From Tricholoma matsutake (Eukaryota > Basidiomycota > Agaricomycetes > Agaricales > Tricholomataceae), in contig AP026549.1 of assembly GCA_026075535.2 (NCBI GenBank), forward strand, positions 3,844,001 to 3,908,000: a stretch of DNA of 64,000 nt, given 5' to 3'. A program made the translations under genes and the position numbers. The notes below the pieces were generated by a model that had not been told where the DNA came from, did no database searches, and worked only from the letters and a program-made list of their open reading frames with translations. Position 1 is the stretch's first letter. Each line of letters begins with the position of its first letter. Of the stretch, positions 46,259 through 58,680 are shown piece after piece.

Positions 46259-47611
46259 TAGTGCTACCGCAGTTAGGTTCTGAACCGAGGTTCGAACTTG
46301 AACCTTTCAGAACTGGACCGAAGTTCAGTTCAAAGTTCGAAGGTCTGGCTGAATTGAACCTGTTCGAACCTGAATTGATCAGTCAGTACTCATGACGAAA
46401 AGACTTTGTTTGAAAGATCGATTTGCGAGCGAATCGCAATGCATGGCTCAGGGCGATGGCTGAGATACGAATATGGCAAGTTGAAGCATCGAGCATATCC
46501 CTGCCAGAGCCACAGGCCCAAAGTTACGAGCGTTAGTAATAATGATATGGCGCGTTGTATTCTTCCCACGGTCACTGATCATCTTATCTCCACAGGTTGA
46601 TCTTGCTGTACATGCTTCTTGTCTGCTTTACGTGTTTATAACTTCCTTCACCTGACTTTGCACCACATAACAACAGTAAGAATACCTACCAATCCACCTT
46701 GGACCTCAAGACGGCCGATGTCGACTCGGACGCCACTGTGCCTTCGAACCTTTCGCCAATAAGCTAGTACCTGTGGAGGCGGCATCAACGGTGGTGTGCC
46801 CTGGCCCTCGAAACATCCGATTCGCACTGGACCGCTCCTCGCTGATGGTCTCACCCAGTTTTTCTTGGGCACACCTAACTGACAATATTTTGTGATTGCT
46901 TTCATCACTGTCTTTTCGAATCGTGCGTGCAGTCCCTCCCATCACCCTCATGTCTTCTAATCAACCTAATTGCAGTATGCAGGGAATCCCCGTACATCAT
47001 TTGGTGCCTCTTACCTGGCTGCTGTTCCTGCGATCACGCCACAGGATCCACGCGCTTTTTTACATTTTTTTGCAGACCAGACTCTCAATGGATAGATGAA
47101 AGGGGAGTCACCCCTTACATTACGCGCGGATGCGCGAATCTGTGCGCGCCCGGCATGACGCAGAACGGGGGAAAGCCAACCCCCGCGATGAATTTAGGAG
47201 GTACCTTGAGAGCCCTCTCGAAGATGGAGTGACAGACGTAATTGGGTATTGGGGTGTATGTATTCCTTGCAATATTCAATGTCTCTGTTGACACTGTTGC
47301 AGAAGAACTCTGGGCCACATCACTATCCGACTTCAGGGAATTGGGAGACCTTGGTTGCGATGGAGGTCTGCGCCGACGATGGAGATGGAGATGAGCGCTG
47401 TTTGATATTCTCATGTACTAGCTACTGATTCAATATGTTTTATGTTCGGTTCTCAGTTTGAACCTGGACTGAACCTGGACTGAACTTCCTTGAACCTGAA
47501 CCTATGGTCCGGTCCAAAGTTCAGTGTGATGACTGAACTGAACCTAAAGTTCGGTTCCAAGTTCACGAAAAACCACGATGAACTGGACCGGACTGAACCG
47601 CGGCAGCACTA
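46259..47611. mobile_element. hAT-type non-autonomous element with perfect 8-bp target duplication
   Basis: Terminal inverted repeats TAGTGCTACCGCAGTTAGGT and (reverse) TAGTGCTGCCGCGGTTCAGT flank 1353 bp. AAGCGCCG is duplicated at 46251-46258 and 47612-47619. TAGNG ends with an 8-bp duplication are the hAT signature. Subterminal GAACC/GGTTC words are clustered within about 150 bp of both ends. No transposase frame is present. A minus-strand frame at 46908-46648 (GPVRIGCFEGQGTPPLMPPP) might be captured host sequence, but I do not recognise it. Confidence 0.9.
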
Positions 47612-47619
47612 AAGCGCCG

Positions 47620-48506
47620 CTTCCCAGTTCTCAGGCTGTTGTGCACTTCAACGATATGTATCAAGCTCCAGTCTCAGCGCTTCAATTTGAAGGACAGGAT
47701 AAGAGGTCTTTTATAGAATCTATAATTCGCACAGTCTCCGTCGTCACAACCCTATATCTGCACACCTAGTCATCCGATGACGATCCTCGAACAAGTCGAA
47801 TTGTCTGCCTTTTTATCAATGACTTTTCATCATTCTCCTCGACAAATGCCAGTGGCTATGGCTTGTTGTACACCAAGAATAATCCATATCTCTGCAGCGG
47901 ATCGCTACTCCGATACCAAGCACCCGGAATCGTCCACCTGACTTGGCCTCGAATCGAATATTTGACTGATATCGAATTCAGTAATAATGGCTGTGACGGC
48001 GACAAGATACTAAAAGAAGGGGTTCAGGATTTTCAAATAGATCATCTGCTGTCACAGTCCGGCACCAACAATTCCGCGACAGAGGGAGACAGATAAGTCA
48101 TCACTCTCCATAGCTCCCTTCTCCTTTGCTTACTGATTCGTTATTTAAAGTGAGTGGTACGACATCGATCTTCCTTCCATCTCGTGCTACGAACGTGCTC
48201 GCTCTCAGGTCAATTGTCCATGCGTTTTACAAATCATCGATAACCGTCACACCCTGTCAAGCTTGATAATCGCCTTTGTTCCGATCAAGGTCAGATGCAT
48301 GTCATCGTAGGTTCTATACACATGAGCTCACACAATGATACCGTTGCAGGTTCATCTCCGCTTTTCTCTCGTTCCGAGTCCGTGCCAGTGATGATGTTAC
48401 CCCCGCTTTGAGTCATTAACAGTGATAATGTCGACCTTCCGATTACTCCTGGAGACTCATGATCAGGGGAAAGAATCATGCGCGATTTGTACATGGAGCG
48501 TGCACG
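47620..48506. other. Displaced upstream DNA of the nitrite reductase, no gene called
   Basis: Plus-strand frames at 47578-47769 and 47863-48096 are short and without motif. This DNA was adjacent to the nitrite reductase before the hAT insertion and may hold its distal promoter. Confidence 0.4.
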
Positions 48507-48970
48507 TGAGGCCCAGTGAAAATCGGATCTAATTAAATCAAATTGATTCGAAGTAGTTCGAAGCAAATCGAAGCAAGTGTGTCAAAAGTAGAATAAAATA
48601 AGTTTCCATCAAACTCTTGCTTACAAAGCTTTGTAAATGCACACACACATCGCATCGATGTCCACATATACACACATCCATCCCCAGCAAAAACCACGTG
48701 CATGCGTGTTTGCCTTGTCGCCCGACTTAGAGCTTTTTCTTCCAAGTTCTTTTCTTCCCACCATGTTCCCTCACTGACATGCGTTGCGAGGCTTTTTTTC
48801 ATATCGGTTTTTCCTTGCTCACACCTCCCTCGAGACTCAAGAGACCATCCATAAGGCCTTCGAAAGCAGTTCTTGGACAGATTGACAGGAACAAGGCAAA
48901 TGGGAGACAGCGGCGAACGATGGGGTAAACCACCCATAAGGCAGCACCATTGACAACCAGGTATGCATAG

Positions 48971-49232
48971 TGTTGGAGCAGACTATATACGCTGCACAGG
49001 GGAAGAGACAACACATTCCTTACAACCTACCTGGGGTTTAGTTAGACTTACAGCTAGGGGTTAGCAGAGGTAAGAACACTATATTCCTACTACAGTACAG
49101 GTTCACCTTATATACATAATAGTAAGGATATCACATGACTCCAGAGGAATATGCATATGAAACATGTATCAATATTGGTAATTAATGTGGGAGAATATGC
49201 ACATGCAACAATATTAGTAATTAATTTCAACA
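48971..49232 (-). repeat. 3' LTR of the copia element
   Basis: It has TGTTGGAG...TTTCAACA ends and is 262 bp long. It contains 10 bp (AATATTGGTA region near 49172) absent from the other LTR. Confidence 0.95.
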
Positions 49233-49244
49233 CCCCCCCTCAAA
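49233..49244 (-). other. Polypurine tract of the copia element
   Basis: On the minus strand TTTGAGGGGGGG directly precedes the 3' LTR. Confidence 0.75.
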
Positions 49245-52200
49245 CTGTAAAGCGCTCTAAGCAGCTAAGTTTGAACCTCGAAAGTATGGCACCAAGGTTC
49301 TTTGTGAACATGTCAGCCGGATTATCACTTCCAGGAATGAAAATGACTGTGACTTTGTCATTTTCTATGCATTCGTGGGTATAGTGGTAGTGAATGTCTA
49401 TATGTTTGGTCCTTCTTTCCTGAACTGGATTTGATCTGATAAAGATGGATCCCTGATTATCAGTGCAGATTGGTATGCGCTTCAGTATATATCCAAGTTC
49501 CTGGAATAAGGACTCTATCCACACTATCTGTTGACAAGTGTCAGAGAGAGCCATATATTTGGCTTCTGTGGATGACAGTGCTACAGTTTTTTGTAAATGG
49601 GACTGCCAGCACACAATACCACTCGCTAGAGTAGCAAAGTAACCTGTTGTAGATCGGCGTGTGCTTGACAGTGTCAGCTGCCCAATCAGAGTCTGTGAAG
49701 GCCTGTAGCCCTTCGGATTTCTCTCCATCGTAGACTATGTTATATTTCTGGGTTCCCACCAGATAGTGCATGATGTACATCGCTTTGTCTAGATGTTCTT
49801 GGCTAGGATTAGCTGAGAATTGCGACATCCTGATTACCACATAAGCGATATCAGGTCATGTTCTGAGCATCAGATACAATAAAGATCCAATCACAGACTG
49901 ATATTTTGATCTAAGCACCACATTTGGCATCACTGTGTTTTCCGATGGTTTGTAACCAGTTGGGAGCGGAGTGGGGGCAGCTTTGGCATTTGTCATCTCG
50001 AACCTCTCGAGCACTTTGGCGAGATATTCAGTTTGATCGAGTTTGACTTTGCTTGCAGTCTGGGTGATGCACATGCCTAAGAATTCCATGACTTTTTCAG
50101 TACTATGGCACTCCCAATGCTTCAGACAAGCATTCTTCTTTTCATCCACAAGTTTCTTGTTCTTCCCCATGAACAAGCCATCATCAACATAGACCAGTGC
50201 AATAACAATGCTGCCTGTCTTAGGATCCTTGTGTATGAAAATGCCGGCATCGGAGCTGGCACGCACAAACCCAATGGTGCGCATAAATGCCTCTAGCTCT
50301 TTCCACCATGCTAGTGAGGCCTGTTTAAGGCCATACAATGCTCAGCATAAGTGCATTACTTTGCGCTCTTTTCCCTTGAGTCTGAAACCCTCGGGTTGAT
50401 CCATATAGATCTCCCCTTCTAGTTTGCCATATAAAAATGCAGTTTTTACATCTAGACTGGTCATATACATGCCTTCTAGAGATGCAAGTGCAAACATGAG
50501 GTGTATGGTCTCATAGCGGACTACTGGTGAGAAAATCTCATCAAAGTCAACACCTTTGACTTGTGAAAAGCCTTTCGCCACGAGTCTGGCTTGTTTTCTT
50601 CCAACCAATTTCATGGAGAAAACCCATCTATTTTTGATCGTTTTTCAATCATGTGGAAGATTGACGATGTCATAGACTTGTCGCTTGCGAAGAGCCTCTA
50701 ATTCTTCACGACAAGCCTGTTTCCACTCAAGTTGCTGCTGCCATGGTAGGTGTGCAATATCACGAAATTGGTTTGGAACTTGGCTTATTTCGCTTGATGG
50801 TGTGACTGCTTTTGACAACAGCCAGCGAATAAGCTTATCTCCACCTTCCTTGGTTATCTTTTGAATATAACCTGCTTTGTCCAGTTCCCCCATTGGGTGA
50901 TCATGTTCTTGATTATTGGAATCGGGCACACTCTCATGGGGTGCCGAACTCGGTCCAGCAACCAGTTCTTGCTGTTGAGATTGTGGTCGTGTTCAGTTAT
51001 GATCCGAATCTTGACCCACAGATCTCTTCCAATATTGATCACGTGCAATGTCTCTCTCTATGTCAGAGGGGAGTCGCTTCTCTCCATAGGTATTGCTGGG
51101 ACGGTTTGGGATGTTCCTCTGCCTGCCTGATCAATGGGGCAATTGCTGCCATTCCTGTTGATCTTCACGTCTTGGACAAAAGTCCTCAGTGGTTACTGGA
51201 GGCAGTGGAGGAGGAGCGTCAGTTGCATCATCATGCGCCTTTTGCTCGCTTGGTACTTCATCATCATCATCATTTTCTGATGATGGAGGAAGGGGCGGAT
51301 TTTGTGGCAGTATAGAATCATCGCCATCCATTCCAGATGAGTGGTCATCATCTTCTGGTTCTGGAGGTGGAAAATCACCAAGGTCTGTCTTGGCAGGAGT
51401 TTTAGCTCCGGGACAGCATGGGAACAACATTTCATCAAATAGTGCCATAGCACCAATGAATATTGCGCCATTAAGTCGCATGAAATGGTATACTTTAATG
51501 CCATCTTCTAATCCAAGGTACGTCATTAACTCTGATTGAGGAGCTAATGTGGTTGGACATTTCTCCTTGGGTAGATAGACGTAAGCACCGCAACTGAAGA
51601 CCTTCAGATTGTTTAGATCTGGGTGGACCTTCGTCAGGTCCTCAAAAGGTGTCAGCCATTTCAGGCACCTTATTGGGGTTTGGTTGTATAGGTGTGTTGC
51701 ATGTTCAATGCAAAATTCCCACCATGATTGTGGTAGACAAGCAGTAAATCGCAGGGTTTGTGACTTTTCCATTATTGTCCTTATGGTGTGCTCTGTGCGC
51801 CCATTCTGTTGGTGAACGTGGGGTGCAGACATCTCTATTTTGATGCCAAAATCCTTGAGCGTATTTTGTAGCTCACGATCTTTGAACTCCCCCCCTGGAT
51901 CAACACGCCAGCACTTGATTGTAGTGCCATACTGGGTCAAAGCCATTGCCTGAAATTGTCTAATCGCTGCAGCAGCATCAGACTTCTTTCTAAGGCACTG
52001 GACCCAGATATGTGACGTCTTGTCATCCAGAAATACAATAAAGTATTTATGTTTGTGGTACGATAGTACTGGGAGTTCCTTTAGATTGGAATGTATTAAT
52101 TCAAAGGGTTTCTCTGCATGTGAATTTGATTCGGGAAAAGATTTTGATGTCATTTTCCCTTCAGCGCACCCTGGACATATAATTTTGTCTTTAGGAATAA

Positions 52201-54133
52201 TTAAATTCCTCAGGAATTTGATGGTGCTATTAGGCATTTTCCCTAGCGCCTCTTTGGATGGGTGTCCAAGTTGCCTATGCCAAGTCAAGTAGTCAGCGAT
52301 GTATATGGTCGCAACATTGACCTTTTTGGTGCTCATTATATGAGTCCGAGCCCAATAAATCGTGTCACTTCTGCTAAGAGGGACACAATGCATAATTGGG
52401 TTTCCTTTCTCGATAAATGAAATGTGTGCGGAAGAACCATGCACATCACTTCTGTCTTGTAAGAAGACACCCATTGACATTAATTGAGTATTAATGTCGG
52501 GTATGTAGTAGATGGGGTATAATTGTGTTTCACGTGTCTCTGACTTCCTGTGACATACTACCTGATGTCTAATGAAGACTGCTCCTTTTCCTACTATATG
52601 AGTAGTAAATGTGGCTGTTTGAACCAAGGTAGAGTCCTTTCTCAGTAAAGGCTTGTAAGAAGCGAAATCTTTCATTTCACCAGTGAAGTGTTTTGATGTG
52701 CCTGAATCCATGATTCAGTCAGCACCTTTCTTACAATTTCCATTTGCACACATAACATATATATTAAGATCTAAATAGTTCCATGATACATTTAATAGTG
52801 GTAAAATTTCACATGAAAAGTTTGCTGTAATCATTGGAATATTAATCTTAGTGCTTGTGGCAGGGAAAAGGACTGACCTGTCATCATATCCTCCTGTTTC
52901 AAGCAGTTCATCAACAAGCATCTCATCGATGGCTTTCCATACTTCCTCATCAGAAACCGGAGGTTCTGATCTGAGGGAGATGATGTCATCTTCTACCTCC
53001 ACGATCCTCGGTTCTGTTTTGATCCTCCTCCTCTTACCTTCTTGCACCATTAGGTGCTCTTCCAGCAGTCGCAGATTTTTTGCACTGCACGGAAGATGCA
53101 TTTGCTCGAGGGTGTCTCGAGCTTGCTGATATTCAGCGTAAACTGAATGAGAGGTAGAGGCTGTGCCTGTATATGCCTGTGCAGGCAGTTGGTGGCGAGG
53201 ATCCCTTCTGGGAGTGTGGTTGTGCTTTTCGATGTGCTGAATGAGCGGCATTGGTGGTATGATGGTGCTATTACCATTTATGGTGGTAAAGGCACTGGAG
53301 GCGAGGTGGATATGTTTCTCTTTAGGCTTTTCCTCCTTAGTCTTTTTGTCCCTGCATCGTCCACGTTTTCAGGACAAATCTCCATTGTTGTTTTGCCCTT
53401 CTTTGGGCTGCCATTTGGGGTTTCCCCCTTTGCGTTTGACAGTGGAAAGTTTGTTGGCCTGAGGCTGGCCAGCGGGCTTTCCTACTGCTGTGCGCCTTGA
53501 GGCTTCAGCGACAATGGAGTCCTTGACATGTTTAAATGTCAAGGCACTAGTAGCGGTTGTGTTAAGGACTGTGGCGGACAAAGAATTGTACTTGCGTGGC
53601 ATTGCAGCAAGTAGGATCATTGCCTGAACTAGTTCAGGGATGGCAATGTTGGCAGCCGTGAGGTGCTTGAACTTGTCAGCCATCTTAGCAATCTCTGGTG
53701 TGGGATTTGCAGCCAGAATTTTGATTGCTATTGCAGACCTAAAGTCTGCAAAGACTTGGGAGGGGCCATCGACACCATAATCGGTGCGAGTGAGGTCCCA
53801 CACCTCCTCAGCAGTGTCCTTGGTGTTGGCACGCTGCTGAATGGAGGGGGCCAGGCAGAGCACTAGGCTACCAATAGCCTGGTCATTTTTGTTGCTCCAG
53901 GTCTGGAGCTTGGTAGTAGCATCCGCTATGAGAGTAGTGTTCATCGCCGTCAAAGGAGGCGCCGGAGGCAGTTTGATTTCCACCCCACTAGTTATCTGCC
54001 AGAGGCCCTGAGACCTGAGCCACGCCTTCATGGAGTCGGCCCATTGAATGTAATTTGAGCCATCAAAAGTTTGTACAAGTTTTTCAAGGGTTGAAGACAT
54101 GATTTTGTGGTGGTGGCTGTTATAAGAGCTCAA
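49240..54133 (-). pseudogene. copia gag-pol, one frame with TGA stops and one frameshift
   Basis: The ATG at 54133 (or 54100, MSSTLEKLVQTFDGSNYIQW) opens a copia-type gag. Protease MDSGTSKHF lies near 52710, the pre-integrase HRQLGHPS...CPGCAEGK near 52260-52170, and the integrase core (WRVDPGGEF near 51905, HVHQQNGRTEH near 51820). Reverse transcriptase begins near 50610 (KARLVAKGFSQVKGVDFDE-like, with LDVKTAFLYG) and contains ALVYVDDGLF near 50200. RNase H lies at 49700-49400 (STEAKYMALSD, KHIDIHYHYTHE). In-frame TGA codons stand at about 53366, 52712, 51128, 50993, 50642, 50339 and 49853. A shift of frame is needed near 49650. I find no TAA or TAG within the frame. Confidence 0.93.
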
Positions 54134-54336
54134 TCAGTCTTTTATCCAAGAAAACATGTTTCACAATCTCAGGAAAAAACACTCCTTCAGAGTGGTTAAC
54201 CCTAGTCAACCTAGGTTTTAAGTGCAGCTTGCAGGGAGCGCAATGCAGCTCATGAAGAGTGCAAGGTTATAATTTGGAGACGATGAAGTCAACATCGTTC
54301 ACAGCCAATTAAGGCGCGTTCACGACGTGCCCAGCA

Positions 54337-54348
54337 GGGCCCATAACC
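54337..54348 (-). other. Primer binding site resembling half-tRNA-iMet type
   Basis: On the minus strand GGTTATGGGCCC follows the 5' LTR at once. It resembles the site some copia elements use, complementary to an internal part of initiator tRNA-Met rather than to its 3' end. Confidence 0.55.
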
Positions 54349-54600
54349 TGTTGGAGCAGACTATATATGCTGCACAGGGGAAGAGACAACACATTCCTTA
54401 CAACCTACTTGGGGTTTAGTTAGACTTACAGCTAGGGGTTAGCAGAGGTAAGAACACTATATTCCTACTACAGTACAGGTTCTCCTTATATACATAATAG
54501 TAAGGATATCACATGACTCTAGAGGAATATGCATATGAAACATGTATCATTAATGTGGGAGAATATGCACATGCAACAATATTAGTAATTAATTTCAACA
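54349..54600 (-). repeat. 5' LTR of the copia element
   Basis: 252 bp with TGTTGGAG...TTTCAACA ends, nearly identical to the 3' LTR. Confidence 0.95.
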
Positions 54601-55364
54601 CATAGGCCCACCTTCCCCCTATGTCCGCCAATAACCACTATCTCAGAAAGCACCCCAGCACCCACCAGCATTCACCAGCACCGCTATGACCACCTACAAA
54701 AAGGACGACCCAGCACAATGGAACAACTTGACAGTGACAGCAAAGACCATGCCACCCCTCCCTGTCAAACCACAGGCCGCTATGAGAAACTGCTTGTAGG
54801 GCAGAAGGTTGGTGTATACTGGCCAATGAAGAAAGCAACGACAAGCAGCGACAAGGTGAGCCAGCAACAGGGAACGGTGGCAGTGACAGCACCCTCCCCC
54901 TCCCTCCCTCTGCATGGACGATAACATGTTAATGTCCAGCAACGACTACATGGAGCAATGTGACTGTGATGATGACCGCAGCAATCTGCACCCAGATCGT
55001 GCTACCTGCCCTCCTCCATCGACATTAGTACATCAATTATATAGTGCTTGTGTACAATAACCTCATGTATTCCAATACTGTATAATATAATTTCCTTGAA
55101 TTGGATTTGCTGGAACCCTGTCCATTGGGAGGATACCCTAAATAAAGATCTATCAAATTTATGTATTATACCTACTTTGATGTTATTCAATGTGACTCGA
55201 CATTATTTGATCTGATTCAATGGCATGGGAATTGTCATCGAATTAAATATTTACAAGTGTGTCATTTTGCGAATACCACAGAATTAGATGGAAGAAAATA
55301 GAAAGGTACTATTTTATTCAATTTGGTTCGATCTCCTTAGATCCGATTTTCACTGGGCATGAGG

Positions 55365-57480
55365 ATCCATGAGCGATGTTTATTGTTTCAGTGCCAAGCT
55401 GGTTCTGCCTCTTGTGTGTTTGCTTCCCTTAGCCGCCCCATCACTAGCTGTTAGGAATCCTCCGATCGATGATGTGATTGATGACTCCTGCTGGACCCCC
55501 CTTTTGTACATTTGTGTCTCACACCACCACTTAGCTTGAAGAGTTACCACCAGGTAACTTTGATGCGAGCAACTTTGGGGGTGGGTGCCTCCAACCTGTT
55601 CAGTGTTTCTTATGCTTTTGGCACCATTCACATAATCTGGTCAGAATATTAAGGTCTCCAGCACTTCTGAACATTGTTTAACTATCAAGGTTTTTTGGAC
55701 CACCCGGAAAGAAACCTGAACCAGCAGTGGTAAGCGCCTTGATTCTGTTTGGACACCATATTGTGACTCAACTTGTTCTGCACTCATCAAGCAATTGTTT
55801 GGATGTAAGCTAACGATGTGGTTCCTTCATTTAGCACCTCATTTCTGTTTAGGTATGGTGGTGGTTTTCAATGCATCAGCTTTATACAACGCCAGCACCA
55901 TCATACTAGCGCATGAGTGTGGCACACGTAACGGATTTACTATCATATCAATTACTTAGTCCCCCCCCAGTGCATGCTTCTTATATATGTGAACTTCTGT
56001 TACAGCCTAGGATCACTGGAAAGTTCCCAAGGTGAACAAATACTGATGTACCAATTTTCATCTATCGAGTAGATCCTCTGCCATGTATTACTGAACAGGC
56101 ATCTCACTTGGCTCTCAAAGCCCAAAGCAAAGTAAGCACCATCTTTGCAAATAAATCATAGTTGCAAATTCACCTAGTGTTGCAAAACTTTGAAAATGGG
56201 TATGCCAAGCCTCAATCACTTAAATCTTGCACACAACCCATTCCAATAAGCCTCTCTGAAGATGTTCCACTACTTTTTCTTTCCAAAAGCTGAGAACTCC
56301 TTGTTGGGTTGTCGTTTAGAATGTAATCACGTGCCTTGCAACTCTAGGTGAATATGTTTGGAGAACTGTGGACCATGTATTGGATGATGACTAAGTCAAA
56401 TAGAAAGAAACTGAAAGTTAAGGCATGGTGGGGTAGGCTGAGGCTATATAATCTGGCATATCTGAGAGAGATACGTGGATGGGAAGTGGTTGAAATAAAA
56501 TATTTTGCAACACTATGGAGCCGTGAGGGGGACATCTAGTCACTGCTACTTTTGTACAGCTGAAATAGGTCATGGAGAAATGGACCAAATCCTTATTCCT
56601 CTGCACAGAATGCTCAATTCAATGAGAGGAATGAATCTTTCAGAGCATTTGTCCTGAAAGTCAAACCAACATGAGGTATTATTTTTTTGGGACACATATT
56701 GAGCCCATTAAGTAATATAAGATAAGATAAGAGAGATAAGATCTATATCTGTGCAGGTGTGTCAAAAAAGTGCACCAACTGTTCAGGAGGATGTCAAGGA
56801 GATTTATACTTTGTGGAGCTGAACTTCTTGACCTCAAATTGAGCTGCTTTTGGGCCCAAACCAGACCAGTATGCCTGCATCCATTGAATCATCCAGTGTT
56901 CCCACTTCCAGATTGTGGAAATCTGAATAGAAGCAAGTGCATCAGCAAAACCCAGGTCTGGTCTTTTAGGTCTTCATCTCATGGAAGACATTCTTTTTGG
57001 GATCTTTTGAAATCTTTGTCTCATGGAGTGTCATCTTTCTTGTGTCTTCATCTCATTGTAGGGGTCTTTCTAGTCTTTGCACCTGTGATTATATCTTTGC
57101 AGCACTTAATCTACACCATCATTACTACATTGCAAGATGTATCATTCAATATTCATTACACCCCAAAACATTAATGAATAACTGCCCAGAACTCTCACTC
57201 CATGAGTCTACACACTGTAAATCCACTATCCGCCTTGGAAATACCAGCTGGCACTCATAACATGCTAGAAATACATCATGTCAAACTTGAAATTACTGCC
57301 AGCTTAAAATCAAGAGTTTGAATGGTACTCACTTCCCACACCTTGCTCAAATGCAATGATTTTCAAGCGATCTTTTTCTCCCTGATGACCCATCATCCTG
57401 TACCCTGTACTCTTGTGAATATATCTGTCCTCTTTCCTTTGAAGTTCCAGAATCCAGTTCTCATGAGTTTTTCCTAGCGA
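55365..57480. other. Long stretch without a supported gene
   Basis: An ATG at 55369 opens a 57-codon frame with a signal-peptide-like start (KLVLPLVCLLPLAAPSLA), but it ends soon and has no homologue that I know. A 134-codon plus frame at 56770-57174 is low in complexity and unsupported. 56530-56565 resembles 23395-23430 (CTACTTTTGTA shared). Confidence 0.35.
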
Positions 57481-57760
57481 CTCCATGGTATTCAGCCATG
57501 GAGCTTATTGGAAAGCATTTGAAAGTATGAATAACTGGTACAAAACCCATTCTTCATGAGCCAGGTTTCAAGTATGGCAATTATGAAGATAGATGTGGGG
57601 TTGTTACTGGCATTGATGAAGCCAACTTTGCCAAGATCAGAATTTCCATGGATGAGATAATATCTGTTCCAAGCTGGTATGTCCTCCCCACTGTTCCTAC
57701 GCTTAGTGGTCAGCATGTTGTCATGGCTCTGGGAACAATTACGGGATGTGAGTATACAGT
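57481..57760 (+). pseudogene. Fragment resembling a KOW-type domain
   Basis: The frame EPGFKYGNYEDRCGVVTGID then EANFAKIRISMDEIISVPSW and GQHVVMALGTITG has the glycine and valine spacing of KOW/SH3-like repeats seen in mushroom hypothetical proteins. It is short, preceded by a TGA near 57527, and without a clear start. Confidence 0.3.
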
Positions 57761-58672
57761 TGTTCAGTTCTAGCCCTCGGAATGTGGCTTGAAACTAAGA
57801 GGGAAAAGGGGATCAAAAATCAATGAAAGCCTTTGCACTAATGAATTATGTGTCATCTTATAAATAGGACCACATAAAATATACATTGCTTGCATTGGTA
57901 TATGACAAGTTGTATCTACAGTGATAGTTCTAAGAATTTTGAGGATATGTGCCACAAAAACTACAGAGGCAGTGCAAGCGACGGCGGCAACCTTGCTTTT
58001 TGGCTGTTTGTATTGTGTCAAATATTGCTGTATGGTGCTAGTACTCTTTACAATCTCTTACAGTCTCTTGTCACCTGCTGAAAGGACAATTAGAGTTTGT
58101 ACAACTGCCATTCAACTACTAAAATGTCTTCTCAACTAGCACACTTTCTTTACCAGCATTCTAGACTTTGGTGGGTCACCCGTATGATCTCCCAACTACC
58201 TCTCATCCTCTGAAGGATTTGACCTAGTAATATACTAGGGGCTAGACAACCTAGAGTTTGTACACGTTGTGAAATGCACGACAAAGCTAATTGTCAGGTA
58301 GAGAGACCTTTCCAGCAAGGTAACAATTGCATTCATGCATGGGCGGCCCGAGCAATATTCTAACAATAGTATGGGGCTGGCTTGAGTCAGAAAAATGACT
58401 CAGCTTCTGGCTGGCATGCTTTGTTCCGGCTTTGGCTTGGCTCGGGCTTTGCCACAGCTTGCGATCAGCTATGAGCTGGCTCCGGCCCAAGCCATGGCAA
58501 CACTACCTGCATACCACAGTGGGCATGTTGGTAACATCCCAGAATGCCCACAATGTGATGCTTGAAGGTCATCATCAGCTACTGCAACAACTGAATGCGA
58601 ATAGAAAAGACAGTGGTACATTCAAGTACATCCCCCCACCATCCATCCAATGGCCTTATACTCCCAAATATC
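57761..58672. other. Intergenic, no gene seen
   Basis: 58367-58505 has weak inverted ends (TAGTATGGGGCTGGCTT and CACTA) but no target duplication. Its GGCTTGGCTCGGGCTTTG words are repetitive. Confidence 0.35.
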
Positions 58673-58680
58673 AATCCATC

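Larger units (their letters stand above)
48971..54600 (-). mobile_element. Ty1/copia LTR retrotransposon, nearly complete
   Basis: The two LTRs (48971-49232 and 54349-54600) differ by a 10-bp stretch and a few substitutions. CATAG is duplicated at 48966-48970 and 54601-54605. A primer site and polypurine tract abut the LTRs on the correct sides for minus-strand transcription. Gag and pol lie between them in copia order (integrase before reverse transcriptase). Coding capacity is lost through TGA stops and one frameshift. Confidence 0.96.
48512..55359. mobile_element. TIR element (about 1.2 kb) split by a copia element
   Basis: CCCAGTGAAAATCGGATCT at 48512 is mirrored by the reverse complement ending at 55357. 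TGAGG at 48507-48511 is repeated at 55360-55364, a possible 5-bp target duplication. Without the inserted copia and its duplication the element is about 1213 bp. It has no transposase. The superfamily is not clear from these ends. Confidence 0.75.

Noticed and set aside
41564..48506. A nitrate assimilation cluster
   Set aside because: Only the nitrite reductase is present; no nitrate reductase or nitrate transporter motifs were found in the window.
48507..55364. 8-bp target duplication for the outer TIR element (hAT)
   Set aside because: The 8-bp flanks do not match; only TGAGG agrees, so hAT is not supported for this element.
55369..55545. Small secreted protein gene
   Set aside because: The signal-peptide-like start is followed by only about 35 codons and no supported intron or motif.
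58367..58505. Possible 139-bp MITE with TAGTAT...CACTA ends
   Set aside because: The ends match poorly and no target duplication flanks them.
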